Shown here piece by piece: positions 9,142-16,126 of a DNA stretch of 64,000 nt. This DNA comes from WVZH01 sp034430425. GTDB taxonomy: Bacteria; Chloroflexota; Anaerolineae; Anaerolineales; E44-bin32. Under the pieces are notes generated by a model. The model ran no database searches and was not told where the DNA came from. It saw only the letters and a program-made list of their open reading frames with translations. Numbering within the stretch: the first letter of the stretch is position 1; every line of letters begins with the position of its first letter. The DNA lies in contig DAOUEK010000002.1 of the NCBI GenBank assembly GCA_034430425.1, positions 1-64,000 on the forward strand. The letters are read 5' to 3'. A program made the position numbers and the translations under genes.

Positions 9142-9507
9142 ATGAAAGTGGCGTTTTCGGTAAATACACAGACGGAGAACCCCAACCTTGAGCGTCGTTT
9201 TGGACGCTGCCCATACTTCCTTGTTGTGGACACAGAAACCCAAAACCGGACGCTGTTATCCAACCCGGGGCTGGATTCACCGCACGGCGCCGGCACCCAG
9301 GCGGCTCAATTTCTTGTCGGAGAAAATATCGAGGCCGTGATCAGTGGAGATATTGGCCCGAATGCCTACTCGGTGTTGGACGCGGCCGGTGTTGAGATGT
9401 ATTCGGCAGGCGAGGGGCAGGTAGACGCACTTCTTGTGGATTTCCAAGCGGGCAAGCTTCAGCGTGCTGCTTCACGTGGCGGACGAGGTCGCGGAAGGCA
9501 ACGATGA
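9142..9507 (+). CDS. NifX/NifB-like (dinitrogenase Fe-Mo cofactor domain) protein
   Basis: A 121-residue protein of the COG1433 family. It has RRFGRCPYFLVVDTET at 20-35, the central AAQFLVGENIEAVISGDIGPNAY fold core, and an Arg/Gly-rich tail. Members bind Fe-S or Fe-Mo-type precursors. No nitrogenase genes are present, so it is more likely part of a general Fe-S or metallocluster delivery system. Its stop overlaps the next start by 4 bp. A second, divergent member closes the same operon. Confidence 0.82.
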   Translation: MKVAFSVNTQTENPNLERRFGRCPYFLVVDTETQNRTLLSNPGLDSPHGAGTQAAQFLVGENIEAVISGDIGPNAYSVLDAAGVEMYSAGEGQVDALLVDFQAGKLQRAASRGGRGRGRQR

Positions 9508-10424
9508 TTCTTACCATCGCAAGTGGAAAAGGGGGGACAGGTAAGACGACCGTTGCTACGAGTCTGGCATTGGCAATTGCCGACCTGTCTCCGCTCTATC
9601 TGGATTGCGATGTGGAAGCGCCGAACGCGCATATCTTCCTGAACCCGGAATTAAATCAATTCCAGACTGTGAATCTACCCATCCCGGCGGTAGATGAAAG
9701 TCGCTGCGAAGGTTGTGCCCGCTGTGCAGAAGTGTGCCAGTATCACGCCATTGTAGTGATCGGGGGCAAGGTGCTTGTCTTTCCCGAACTCTGTCATGGA
9801 TGCGGAAGCTGCACGCTGCAGTGCCCCGAGGGCGCCATCGAAGAGATCCCCTATAAAACAGGTTCGTTGGAAGCCGGTCTGGCAAAGAACGAAATACGTT
9901 TCGCACGGGGAACATTGGATATCGGGCAGCCGATGGCCGTGCCCATCATACGTGCACTGCAGGACTGGAATCCCTTCGGGGAGTTGGAACCAGTCATTCG
10001 GGATGCGCCGCCCGGGGTTTCTTGCCCTGTAGTCGAAACGATGTCAGGCGCGGATTTTGTCCTTCTGGTTACAGAGCCGACTCCTTTTGGGCTGCACGAT
10101 TTGCACCTCGCTGTTCAATTGGCCGGCGAACTCGGTCTGCCTGTCGGTGTGGTGTTGAATCGTGACGGTATTGGCGATCAGCGCGTGGACGATTATTGTC
10201 AGACGGCTGGCATACCCATCTTGATGCGTATTCCCTTCGACGATCAGATCGGTAGGGCTGTGGCTGGCGGGAAAACTTTGGTTGAAGCCTTTCCGGAGTA
10301 TCTTCCTCGTTTCCGTGGTTTGTATATCAGCATTAACGATCTCTTGCACGAGCGAAAATCGAGGCGCCAACATTACGAGGAAAGCGTACCCATCTCGAAG
10401 AGTGACGAAATGAGCGGAAGATGA
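9504..10424 (+). CDS. MinD/Mrp-superfamily ATPase with inserted ferredoxin domain (first copy)
   Basis: This 306-residue protein has a Walker A GKGGTGKTT at 8-16, then an inserted two-cluster ferredoxin (CEGCARCAEVC about 68-78; CHGCGSCTLQC about 97-107), then the rest of the ATPase fold with DAPPGVSCPV near 172. COG1149 proteins of this type are common in anaerobes beside NifX-like genes and are thought to handle Fe-S clusters. It is translationally coupled to both neighbours by 4-bp overlaps. A paralog with the same architecture follows directly, suggesting a heterodimer. Confidence 0.88.
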   Translation: MILTIASGKGGTGKTTVATSLALAIADLSPLYLDCDVEAPNAHIFLNPELNQFQTVNLPIPAVDESRCEGCARCAEVCQYHAIVVIGGKVLVFPELCHGCGSCTLQCPEGAIEEIPYKTGSLEAGLAKNEIRFARGTLDIGQPMAVPIIRALQDWNPFGELEPVIRDAPPGVSCPVVETMSGADFVLLVTEPTPFGLHDLHLAVQLAGELGLPVGVVLNRDGIGDQRVDDYCQTAGIPILMRIPFDDQIGRAVAGGKTLVEAFPEYLPRFRGLYISINDLLHERKSRRQHYEESVPISKSDEMSGR

Positions 10425-11323
10425 AGCAACTCGTAATCCTCAGCGGCAAAGGGGGGACGGGAAAGACCAGCATTGCAGCTGCATTGTCTCAACTGGCTTC
10501 TGAAAGCGAGAGATCCATGTCGATTGTGCTGGCTGATGCGGATGTGGATGCCGCAAACCTGGAGTTGATCCTGTCGCCCAGCAATACAAGGAAAGAGGAT
10601 TTTTGGGGTGGTCAAATCGCTGAGATCGATCAGCGCCGCTGCGCGCAATGTGGAGAATGTATGCAGGTATGCCGCTTTGATGCGATTCATGCCGCTGATG
10701 ATGGCTTTGCGATCAATCCGATTGCATGTGAGGGCTGCGCAGCTTGTTTTTACGTCTGTCCGTCCGAAGCGATTTCGCTGAAGGAACAAGTTGCGGGCGC
10801 CTGGTTTCATTCCGATAGCCTCTATGGCCCGTTATTCCACGCTGCGCTGTACCCGGCGCAGGAAAATTCCGGGAAACTCGTCACGCGGATCAAGCAGCAT
10901 GCGAAGCTCCAGGCGCTCGATAATGGATGCGACCTCATGATCGTAGATGGTCCGCCTGGCGTGGGTTGTCCGGTGATTTCGGCTGTCTCGGGTGCAGATC
11001 TGGCTTTGATCGTCGCTGAGCCCTCAAAAGCGGGTGTGCATGATATGCGCAGGATACTTGAAACGACCGATCATTTTTCCGTTCCATCCGTGGTCTGTAT
11101 CAATAAAACAGATTTGTCAGCTGAAGGTTCTGCGGAGATTGAATCTTATTGTCAGGAAGCGGGAATCGCAATGGTCGGTACAATTCCTTTTGATGTTGAT
11201 ATCCCCCGCGCCATGTCGCAAGGCCAAACCATCATAACTTTCCAACCAGATGGATCGGCAAGTCGGGCGCTGCGGGATATGTGGCAACGGATCGTGGCCT
11301 TACTGCGTGGATCGGACGAATGA
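10421..11323 (+). CDS. MinD/Mrp-superfamily ATPase with inserted ferredoxin domain (second copy)
   Basis: A 300-residue paralog of the preceding protein. It has Walker A GKGGTGKTS at 9-17, ferredoxin motifs CAQCGECMQVC (about 73-83) and CEGCAACFYVC (about 104-114), and DGPPGVGCPV near 176. Start and stop both overlap neighbouring genes by 4 bp (ATGA). Tandem pairs of such ATPases usually work together on one target. The inferred role is ATP-dependent assembly or transfer of an iron-sulfur or mixed-metal cluster in the cytoplasm. Confidence 0.88.
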   Translation: MKQLVILSGKGGTGKTSIAAALSQLASESERSMSIVLADADVDAANLELILSPSNTRKEDFWGGQIAEIDQRRCAQCGECMQVCRFDAIHAADDGFAINPIACEGCAACFYVCPSEAISLKEQVAGAWFHSDSLYGPLFHAALYPAQENSGKLVTRIKQHAKLQALDNGCDLMIVDGPPGVGCPVISAVSGADLALIVAEPSKAGVHDMRRILETTDHFSVPSVVCINKTDLSAEGSAEIESYCQEAGIAMVGTIPFDVDIPRAMSQGQTIITFQPDGSASRALRDMWQRIVALLRGSDE

Positions 11324-11625
11324 ACGATAAATCAACTTCCCAGGTAGAAGCCGCTGTGGTTGCCCGTCTTCAGAAAGTGATCGATCCGGAGACGAATGTG
11401 GACGTGATGCGAATGCGTTTGGTCGAGGATATTCATGTCGATCAACAAGGTACGGTTAGGTATACATTTCATCCATCGTCTCCATTGTGCCCGATTGCGG
11501 TATATTTAATTACACAGATCAAACAAGCCGTTGCTGAAGTCCCCGGCATTAAAAATCAAAAAATCCTTGTGGAAGGATATATTGCCGCAGAGGAATTAAG
11601 TGAATTAATCAATCAGGAGGTCTAG
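11320..11625 (+). CDS. MIP18/DUF59-family Fe-S assembly protein
   Basis: A protein of 101 residues. I chose the ATG at 11320, which overlaps the upstream stop, over an in-frame ATG 39 bases earlier. The core RLQKVIDPETNVDVMRMRL matches the DUF59 (SufT/PaaD/MIP18) family, and SPLCPIAVYLITQIK supplies the conserved cysteine region. Members assist late Fe-S cluster insertion, which suits the neighbouring ferredoxin-ATPases. It ends 5 bp before the next gene. Confidence 0.82.
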   Translation: MNDKSTSQVEAAVVARLQKVIDPETNVDVMRMRLVEDIHVDQQGTVRYTFHPSSPLCPIAVYLITQIKQAVAEVPGIKNQKILVEGYIAAEELSELINQEV

Positions 11626-11630
11626 AGACC

Positions 11631-12011
11631 ATGCGTATTGCAATTTCAGCGGAAGAGAACAACGGGCTGCAGAGCAGAGTGAGCCATCATTTTGGCCGCT
11701 GCCCGTATTTTGTGATCGTCGATGTTGAAGATAAGAATGTTGAAAAGATAGAAGTGATCGACAACCCTTACTTCGCAGGTCATCAGCCGGGGATGGTGCC
11801 CGGTTTCATCAACGAACATGGCGTGAAGGTAATGCTCAGCGGCGGAATGGGGCGACGGGCGATCGATTTCTTTCAGCAGTATGGCATCTCGCCAGCGACG
11901 GGTGCACATGGTACAGTGCAGTCGACGCTGGACAGCTACTTCAGCGGCGATCTCCAACAAGCCGCCCCTTGTCGGGAGAGTATCGAACACGCGCAAGATG
12001 ATTCACATTAA
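11631..12011 (+). CDS. NifX/NifB-like protein (second copy)
   Basis: A 126-residue COG1433-family protein with SHHFGRCPYFVIVDVED at about 20-36 and GGMGRRAIDFFQQYGI at about 70-85. It closes the operon. Its C-terminus contains a further cysteine (APCRE). Together with the first copy it brackets the twin ATPases, so both probably carry the cluster or precursor that those ATPases load. A strong terminator follows 20 bp later. Confidence 0.85.
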   Translation: MRIAISAEENNGLQSRVSHHFGRCPYFVIVDVEDKNVEKIEVIDNPYFAGHQPGMVPGFINEHGVKVMLSGGMGRRAIDFFQQYGISPATGAHGTVQSTLDSYFSGDLQQAAPCRESIEHAQDDSH

Positions 12012-12030
12012 GATCTGAAAACCGTAAAGA

Positions 12031-12066
12031 AAAAACCTGAAAGACGTTCAAACCTTTCAGGTTTTT
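12031..12066. terminator. Bidirectional terminator between NifX-like gene and hydrogenase operon end
   Basis: A 13-bp perfect stem (AAAAACCTGAAAG at 12031-12043 and its complement at 12054-12066) with a 10-base loop. A-rich and T-rich flanks let it work on both strands. It separates convergent operons. Confidence 0.92.
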
Positions 12067-12106
12067 CGATATCCCATGGGTCTTCAATTTTTAGAGAAAA
12101 TTCCGT

Positions 12107-12598
12107 TTACTCGCTGATTGAGCCGGCGAGTTCGACGCGTGTATCGAGCAAGCGATTCCTGAGGGCTTTGGCGACGCCCAACATCAAATGGTAGCCCAGG
12201 TCGGTATTCTCTTCACATAATTTCCGAAGTTCGACTGCTTCGATCTGGATCAATTTCCCATCACTACTGGCAATACCTGACGCATCGAGATAATAGGGGG
12301 GTAATAGCGCGGATAAGGCCATGAGATCACCGGAGACGAGTGTGCCGACAATCGCTTTCTTTCCACTGCCAAGCGTGAAGGCGATATCGACTTCACCCTC
12401 TGTCAGCAGCAAGAGGTGGCTGGCATCTTCACCTTTCTCGTATATTCGTGCCGTAGCCTTGAAAGACGAGCTTTCTGTGAAAATTTCATCACCAGCCTTG
12501 AAATCTTGCTCTTCGCTGATCATGGCGACAGCCTTGAGACACTTTTCTCCGATACCGGCAAAATGCGGATAGCGTCGTAGGACTTCAGGTGAGATCAT
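12107..12598 (-). CDS. Stand-alone cyclic-nucleotide-binding (CAP-like) domain protein
   Basis: A 163-residue protein consisting of one cNMP-binding beta-roll (about 20-145), with EKGEDASHLLLLTEGEVDIAF and GDLMALSALLPPYYL, and a final helix ending in a short tail. There is no helix-turn-helix, so it is not a transcription factor by itself. It is the last gene of the hdr-mvh operon and overlaps the protease gene by 4 bp. It may sense a nucleotide or redox ligand and act on the hydrogenase or Hdr complex. This role is inferred from position only. Confidence 0.82.
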   Translation of the reverse strand: MISPEVLRRYPHFAGIGEKCLKAVAMISEEQDFKAGDEIFTESSSFKATARIYEKGEDASHLLLLTEGEVDIAFTLGSGKKAIVGTLVSGDLMALSALLPPYYLDASGIASSDGKLIQIEAVELRKLCEENTDLGYHLMLGVAKALRNRLLDTRVELAGSISE

Positions 12599-13068
12599 TG
12601 GATTTCCTTTTCGATTTCGAGTGCGTTTATGGCTGCCTCTACTGCGTGTGGGAGCGCAGCCTCCACTTCGGGGGATAAAGTTTCGTCAAATGTCTGCACG
12701 TCGGCTGCTTCGATGCCAATAAGCAGGATGTCTTCTGAATCGGGCAGATGGGCGCCCGCCTGGCGCCCGAGAGTAAGCGCGGTGGGTAAATTCAGGTCGT
12801 GCGCCGAAGCGCTGCGTTGGGTGGGGATATCTTCGGGCGAGAGCAGGTGGATCGTGCCGGGCGCGGCGCCGGTCAGAATGGCGTCTATAATCACGGCGCG
12901 ATCGAATCCGATCATATGCTCCATCAAACGCAAGCCGCCCCAATAGTCCTCGTCGATCTCGAATCGATCGTTCTCCGGCAGCAGCTCGCGCAGAATTTTT
13001 ACAACACGCAGACCTGAGCTGTCGTCTTTGAGAAGCGGGTTTCCGAGTCCAAGTACTAATGTCTTCAC
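12595..13068 (-). CDS. [NiFe] hydrogenase maturation protease (HyaD/FrcD family)
   Basis: A 157-residue protease starting MKTLVLGLGNPLLKDDSSG, the standard family opening with the nickel-sensing acidic residue. DAILTGAAPGTIH at about 60 supplies the second site. It cuts the C-terminal extension of the hydrogenase large subunit after nickel insertion. Its substrate is probably the MvhA encoded immediately upstream, which has a 27-residue extension after its last metal-ligand motif. A 76-bp spacer with a hairpin lies between them. Confidence 0.9.
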   Translation of the reverse strand: MKTLVLGLGNPLLKDDSSGLRVVKILRELLPENDRFEIDEDYWGGLRLMEHMIGFDRAVIIDAILTGAAPGTIHLLSPEDIPTQRSASAHDLNLPTALTLGRQAGAHLPDSEDILLIGIEAADVQTFDETLSPEVEAALPHAVEAAINALEIEKEIQ

Positions 13069-13093
13069 AGTTTACTTTTTCCGCAATTAATGG

Positions 13094-13125
13094 GGGGATC
13101 AGGAGCGAGAGTAATCCTGATCCCC
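13094..13125 (-). other. Intercistronic hairpin in the hdr-mvh operon
   Basis: An 11-bp perfect inverted repeat (GGGGATCAGGA and complement, 10-base loop) sits between mvhA and the protease gene. It lacks a T-run in the direction of transcription, so it is more likely an mRNA-stabilising or processing hairpin, or a partial attenuator, than a full terminator. Confidence 0.6.
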
Positions 13126-13144
13126 GAGTATCGTTCGATGGGGG

Positions 13145-14611
13145 TCAAAGATTCTGAGCCATTCGTTCGATGACCTCGCCGTCTTTATCCCGTATGACGA
13201 CTTCAAGCGGCATCTTGCCGGGCAGGGTGTGTGTGGCACAGGCCATACACGGATCGTATGCCCGGTATGCCATTTCGATCGTGTTCAAGAGACCTTCCTT
13301 GATTTCCACGCCCTTGGTGATCAGTCCCTGGGCGGCTTTCTTGACCGACATATTGATGGCGGCGTTGTTATTGGTCGTGCCGACAATCAGGTTAACCTGC
13401 GTGAGGATACCGCGCTCGTCGGTCCAGTAATGGTGTGTGAGTGTGCCGCGTGGCGCCTCGACCTCTCCGACGCCTTCCGTGGGTGTTTCAGTCGGCAGTA
13501 CGCGGAAGGTCTCGCCCGTGATCTCCGGATCAGTGGCTAATTCGACCCAGTGCTCGGCCGCATAAAGCAGCTCGATCAGGCGCGCCCAGTGGGTGGCCAG
13601 GGTGTGGTTGACCGGTTTCCCGCCGAGCGTTTCGTACATGCGCTCGAATTCCGCCTGTGCCAGCGGCGTCGCCATGCCATCGGCGGCGTTCAGGCGCGAG
13701 AGCGGCGTCGCTTTGTATACGCCCGACTTTTCACCGTCTTCGAATCCTTTCCAACCGATCTTCTTCAAATACGGGAATTTAAGATACGACCAGGGTTCGA
13801 CGTGCTCGGCGATATACTCCTGGTAGTCCTTGGGTTCATACTTGGCATGTTCTTTCCCGTCTGGTCCGACGACGCGCACCTTGCCGTCGTAAAAATTGAC
13901 TTGGTTGTTTTCGTCGACCGTGCCCATATTGTACGTGCGATGGATGAAAGCGTCGTTCTTGATGAGATCGACATATCCCGTGTTGCCGAGCACGATGTCG
14001 TTGAAGAGCTGGATTGAGAATTTTCCGAACTCGATGGCGTCCTTGCCCAGTTTTTCGATTTCTTGGCGCTGTTCTTCGGTGATCCCGCGGCTCACACCGC
14101 CAGGAAGGCCCCAATTCGGATGGACGGGGCGACCACCGATCATTTTAATCAGATGATGGCCGTCGTGACGCATCTTGAGTACCTTGCCGGCGATGTCCAT
14201 GCCGACTTTCTTGATGATGCCCAGGATGTTGCGTTCGGCAACAGGCGCATCAGGGCCCATCACGAAATCCGGGCCGGCGAGCGCATAGAAGTGAGTTGTA
14301 TGATCCGTGGCGAAGAAAATGCTGTAGAAGAGCTCGCGCAGCTTTTTGGCTGTCGGCGGTGGGTCGACGTGGAAAAGCGCGTCGAGTGCCTTGGTGGACG
14401 CCATGTGATGTGCTTCGGGGCACACACCGCAAATGCGGTCAGTGATGTTGGGCATGTCTTCAGCCGGACGGCCGACGCAAAAACGTTCGAAGCCGCGCAG
14501 TTCCGGAACCTGAAGGTATGCGTTAGCAACCTCGCCCTCGTCGGTGAGGAAGATATCAATTTTGCCGTGGCCCTCGAGTCGGGTGATGGGATCGATTGAA
14601 ATTCGCTTCAT
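13145..14611 (-). CDS. mvhA: [NiFe] hydrogenase large subunit, group 3 MvhA type
   Basis: A 488-residue catalytic subunit. The start is the ATG 12 bases after GGAG, not the upstream in-frame ATG overlapping mvhG. Nickel ligands are in RICGVC (Cys61, Cys64) and DPCMACATH (Cys455, Cys458), followed by a 27-residue tail to be removed by the protease encoded downstream. RITRLEGHG-type opening and size fit F420-non-reducing (MvhA) hydrogenases. It oxidises H2 in the cytoplasm and feeds electrons through MvhG and MvhD to HdrA. Confidence 0.95.
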   Translation of the reverse strand: MKRISIDPITRLEGHGKIDIFLTDEGEVANAYLQVPELRGFERFCVGRPAEDMPNITDRICGVCPEAHHMASTKALDALFHVDPPPTAKKLRELFYSIFFATDHTTHFYALAGPDFVMGPDAPVAERNILGIIKKVGMDIAGKVLKMRHDGHHLIKMIGGRPVHPNWGLPGGVSRGITEEQRQEIEKLGKDAIEFGKFSIQLFNDIVLGNTGYVDLIKNDAFIHRTYNMGTVDENNQVNFYDGKVRVVGPDGKEHAKYEPKDYQEYIAEHVEPWSYLKFPYLKKIGWKGFEDGEKSGVYKATPLSRLNAADGMATPLAQAEFERMYETLGGKPVNHTLATHWARLIELLYAAEHWVELATDPEITGETFRVLPTETPTEGVGEVEAPRGTLTHHYWTDERGILTQVNLIVGTTNNNAAINMSVKKAAQGLITKGVEIKEGLLNTIEMAYRAYDPCMACATHTLPGKMPLEVVIRDKDGEVIERMAQNL

Positions 14612-14625
14612 GTTTACTTCTCCTC

Positions 14626-15612
14626 TCAAGCCTCGACAGATTTGCCGTTTCCGCTCAGGTCACGACGTCGAAGTAGGCCGTGCGCCAGGCTGAAACGATA
14701 GAACGTCCCGATGGGATCGGGAATACCTTCTTGGATGATGCGGTCGATCTCCTCGGGATCGTCTGAGTCGATCACGGAAGCCAACGCAGTCATCATTCGG
14801 GCGCCGAAGTCGATCACGTCCTCATTCGGGCCATAGCATCCGATGCAGGGCGAACCAACCGTCGGGCAAAGCGCGCCGCAGCCCGCGCGGGTGGCGATTC
14901 CACAGCAGATCAGACCTTGTTCGAGCAGGCAGATATCCGGATCGGGAATGATCTCCCAGGTTCGCTTGAATTCCTTGATCTTCTTTTCTGAGCGGGTGCG
15001 AGGACATGTGTCGCATACCGTGGTCTGCGCACCGATCACAGAACCGGGCGCAGGCAGTTTGTTTTCCAGGATCGCAACGATAGCATCCCAGATACGTTCC
15101 GGCTCAGGGGGGCAACCAGGGAGATAGTACTCGACTTCCACGCACTGATCGAGCGTCTTGACCGTGTTGTAGAAAAGCGGCAGATAGAGCGTGCCTTCTG
15201 CGACTTCCGTTTCGGTTTGGGGTCGAACGCCATCCGGGTTGACCGTACTCGGCGTATCGTGGTATGCAGTCTGGAAGATTTCCTCGCGGTTGGTGACGTT
15301 TCCCAAACCGGGGATACAGCCCTCGTGTGCGCAGGATCCGAAAGCGACCAGCACTTTGGATTTCTGCCGCAGCAGCCGGGCCATATATTCCTGCTCGCTG
15401 GTGCGGATGGCACCGTTGAACAGACACAGGTCGATGCTTTTGTCGGGCATTTTTTCGATGCTGCGTACCTTGGCATCCACAGCCACAGGCCAGAGCACGA
15501 TGTCGAATGCAGCCGCTACATCGAGTATCTTTTCGTTGATCCCCAGTACAGCGATTTCGCAGCCTCCGCAGGAGGCTGCCCAATACAACGCAAGTTTCCC
15601 TTTTTCACTCAT
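14626..15612 (-). CDS. mvhG: [NiFe] hydrogenase small subunit, MvhG type
   Basis: A 328-residue subunit with the proximal-cluster motif ASCGGCE near residue 15, GSCAHEGCIPG near 93, GCPPEP near 167, and a cysteine-rich C-terminal region (CDTCPRTR; GCGALCPTVGSPCIGCYGP) for the further clusters. No twin-arginine signal is present, so the enzyme is cytoplasmic. Its start overlaps the end of mvhD by 4 bp, and 14 bp separate it from mvhA. Confidence 0.94.
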   Translation of the reverse strand: MSEKGKLALYWAASCGGCEIAVLGINEKILDVAAAFDIVLWPVAVDAKVRSIEKMPDKSIDLCLFNGAIRTSEQEYMARLLRQKSKVLVAFGSCAHEGCIPGLGNVTNREEIFQTAYHDTPSTVNPDGVRPQTETEVAEGTLYLPLFYNTVKTLDQCVEVEYYLPGCPPEPERIWDAIVAILENKLPAPGSVIGAQTTVCDTCPRTRSEKKIKEFKRTWEIIPDPDICLLEQGLICCGIATRAGCGALCPTVGSPCIGCYGPNEDVIDFGARMMTALASVIDSDDPEEIDRIIQEGIPDPIGTFYRFSLAHGLLRRRDLSGNGKSVEA

Positions 15613-16106
15613 GCGGGCACCTCCATGGCTTCAGCATGTTCTTCGGCAAGCCGCTCGATCGCAGCTTCCACTTCGCCATTTTCAGTATATTTTCCGGACC
15701 AGTTCAGCGGTCCAAGTGCACGTACTTTCTCGATCATGTCATTGATCGCTGCGGCCAATTGCACGCCTTCCGCAGCGGAAGCCCACTGCAGGCGTACGCG
15801 GTCTTCTTCCACGCCGAAGCTGCGCAGGGTGTGCTGGAGCATTCGAAAACGCCGCATGGCTTTGTAGTTCTGTTCCAGATAATGACATTCACCCGGATGG
15901 CAGCCGGCGATCATGACGCCATCTGCGCCCAGGGCAAGCGCCTTAAGCACAAACGTGGGATCAACGCGACCGCTGCACATCACACGAATGATGCGTACGT
16001 TCGGTTGATATTTTATGCGAGCGGTACCGGCCAGATCGGCGGCACGATATGAGCACCAGTTGCACAGGAAGCCCACGATTTTGGGTTCAAAGGTTTCTGT
16101 GTTCAT
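15609..16106 (-). CDS. mvhD: MvhD, electron-transfer subunit linking hydrogenase to HdrA
   Basis: A protein of about 165 residues. I chose the ATG that follows GAGGAG at proper spacing; an earlier in-frame ATG lies too close to that site. It has the MvhD signature CNWCSYRAADLAG near residue 15, then IRVMCSGRVDP and GCHPGECHY, whose cysteines bind the [2Fe-2S] cluster. It carries electrons from MvhAG to HdrA in the bifurcating complex. The next gene upstream is hdrA, 20 bp away. Confidence 0.93.
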   Translation of the reverse strand: MNTETFEPKIVGFLCNWCSYRAADLAGTARIKYQPNVRIIRVMCSGRVDPTFVLKALALGADGVMIAGCHPGECHYLEQNYKAMRRFRMLQHTLRSFGVEEDRVRLQWASAAEGVQLAAAINDMIEKVRALGPLNWSGKYTENGEVEAAIERLAEEHAEAMEVPA

Positions 16107-16126
16107 AGAATTCATTCTCCTCACAC

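Noticed and set aside
9142..12011. Nitrogen-fixation locus
   Set aside because: Only NifX-like and Mrp-like proteins occur; no nifHDK, nifE, nifN or nifB is present.
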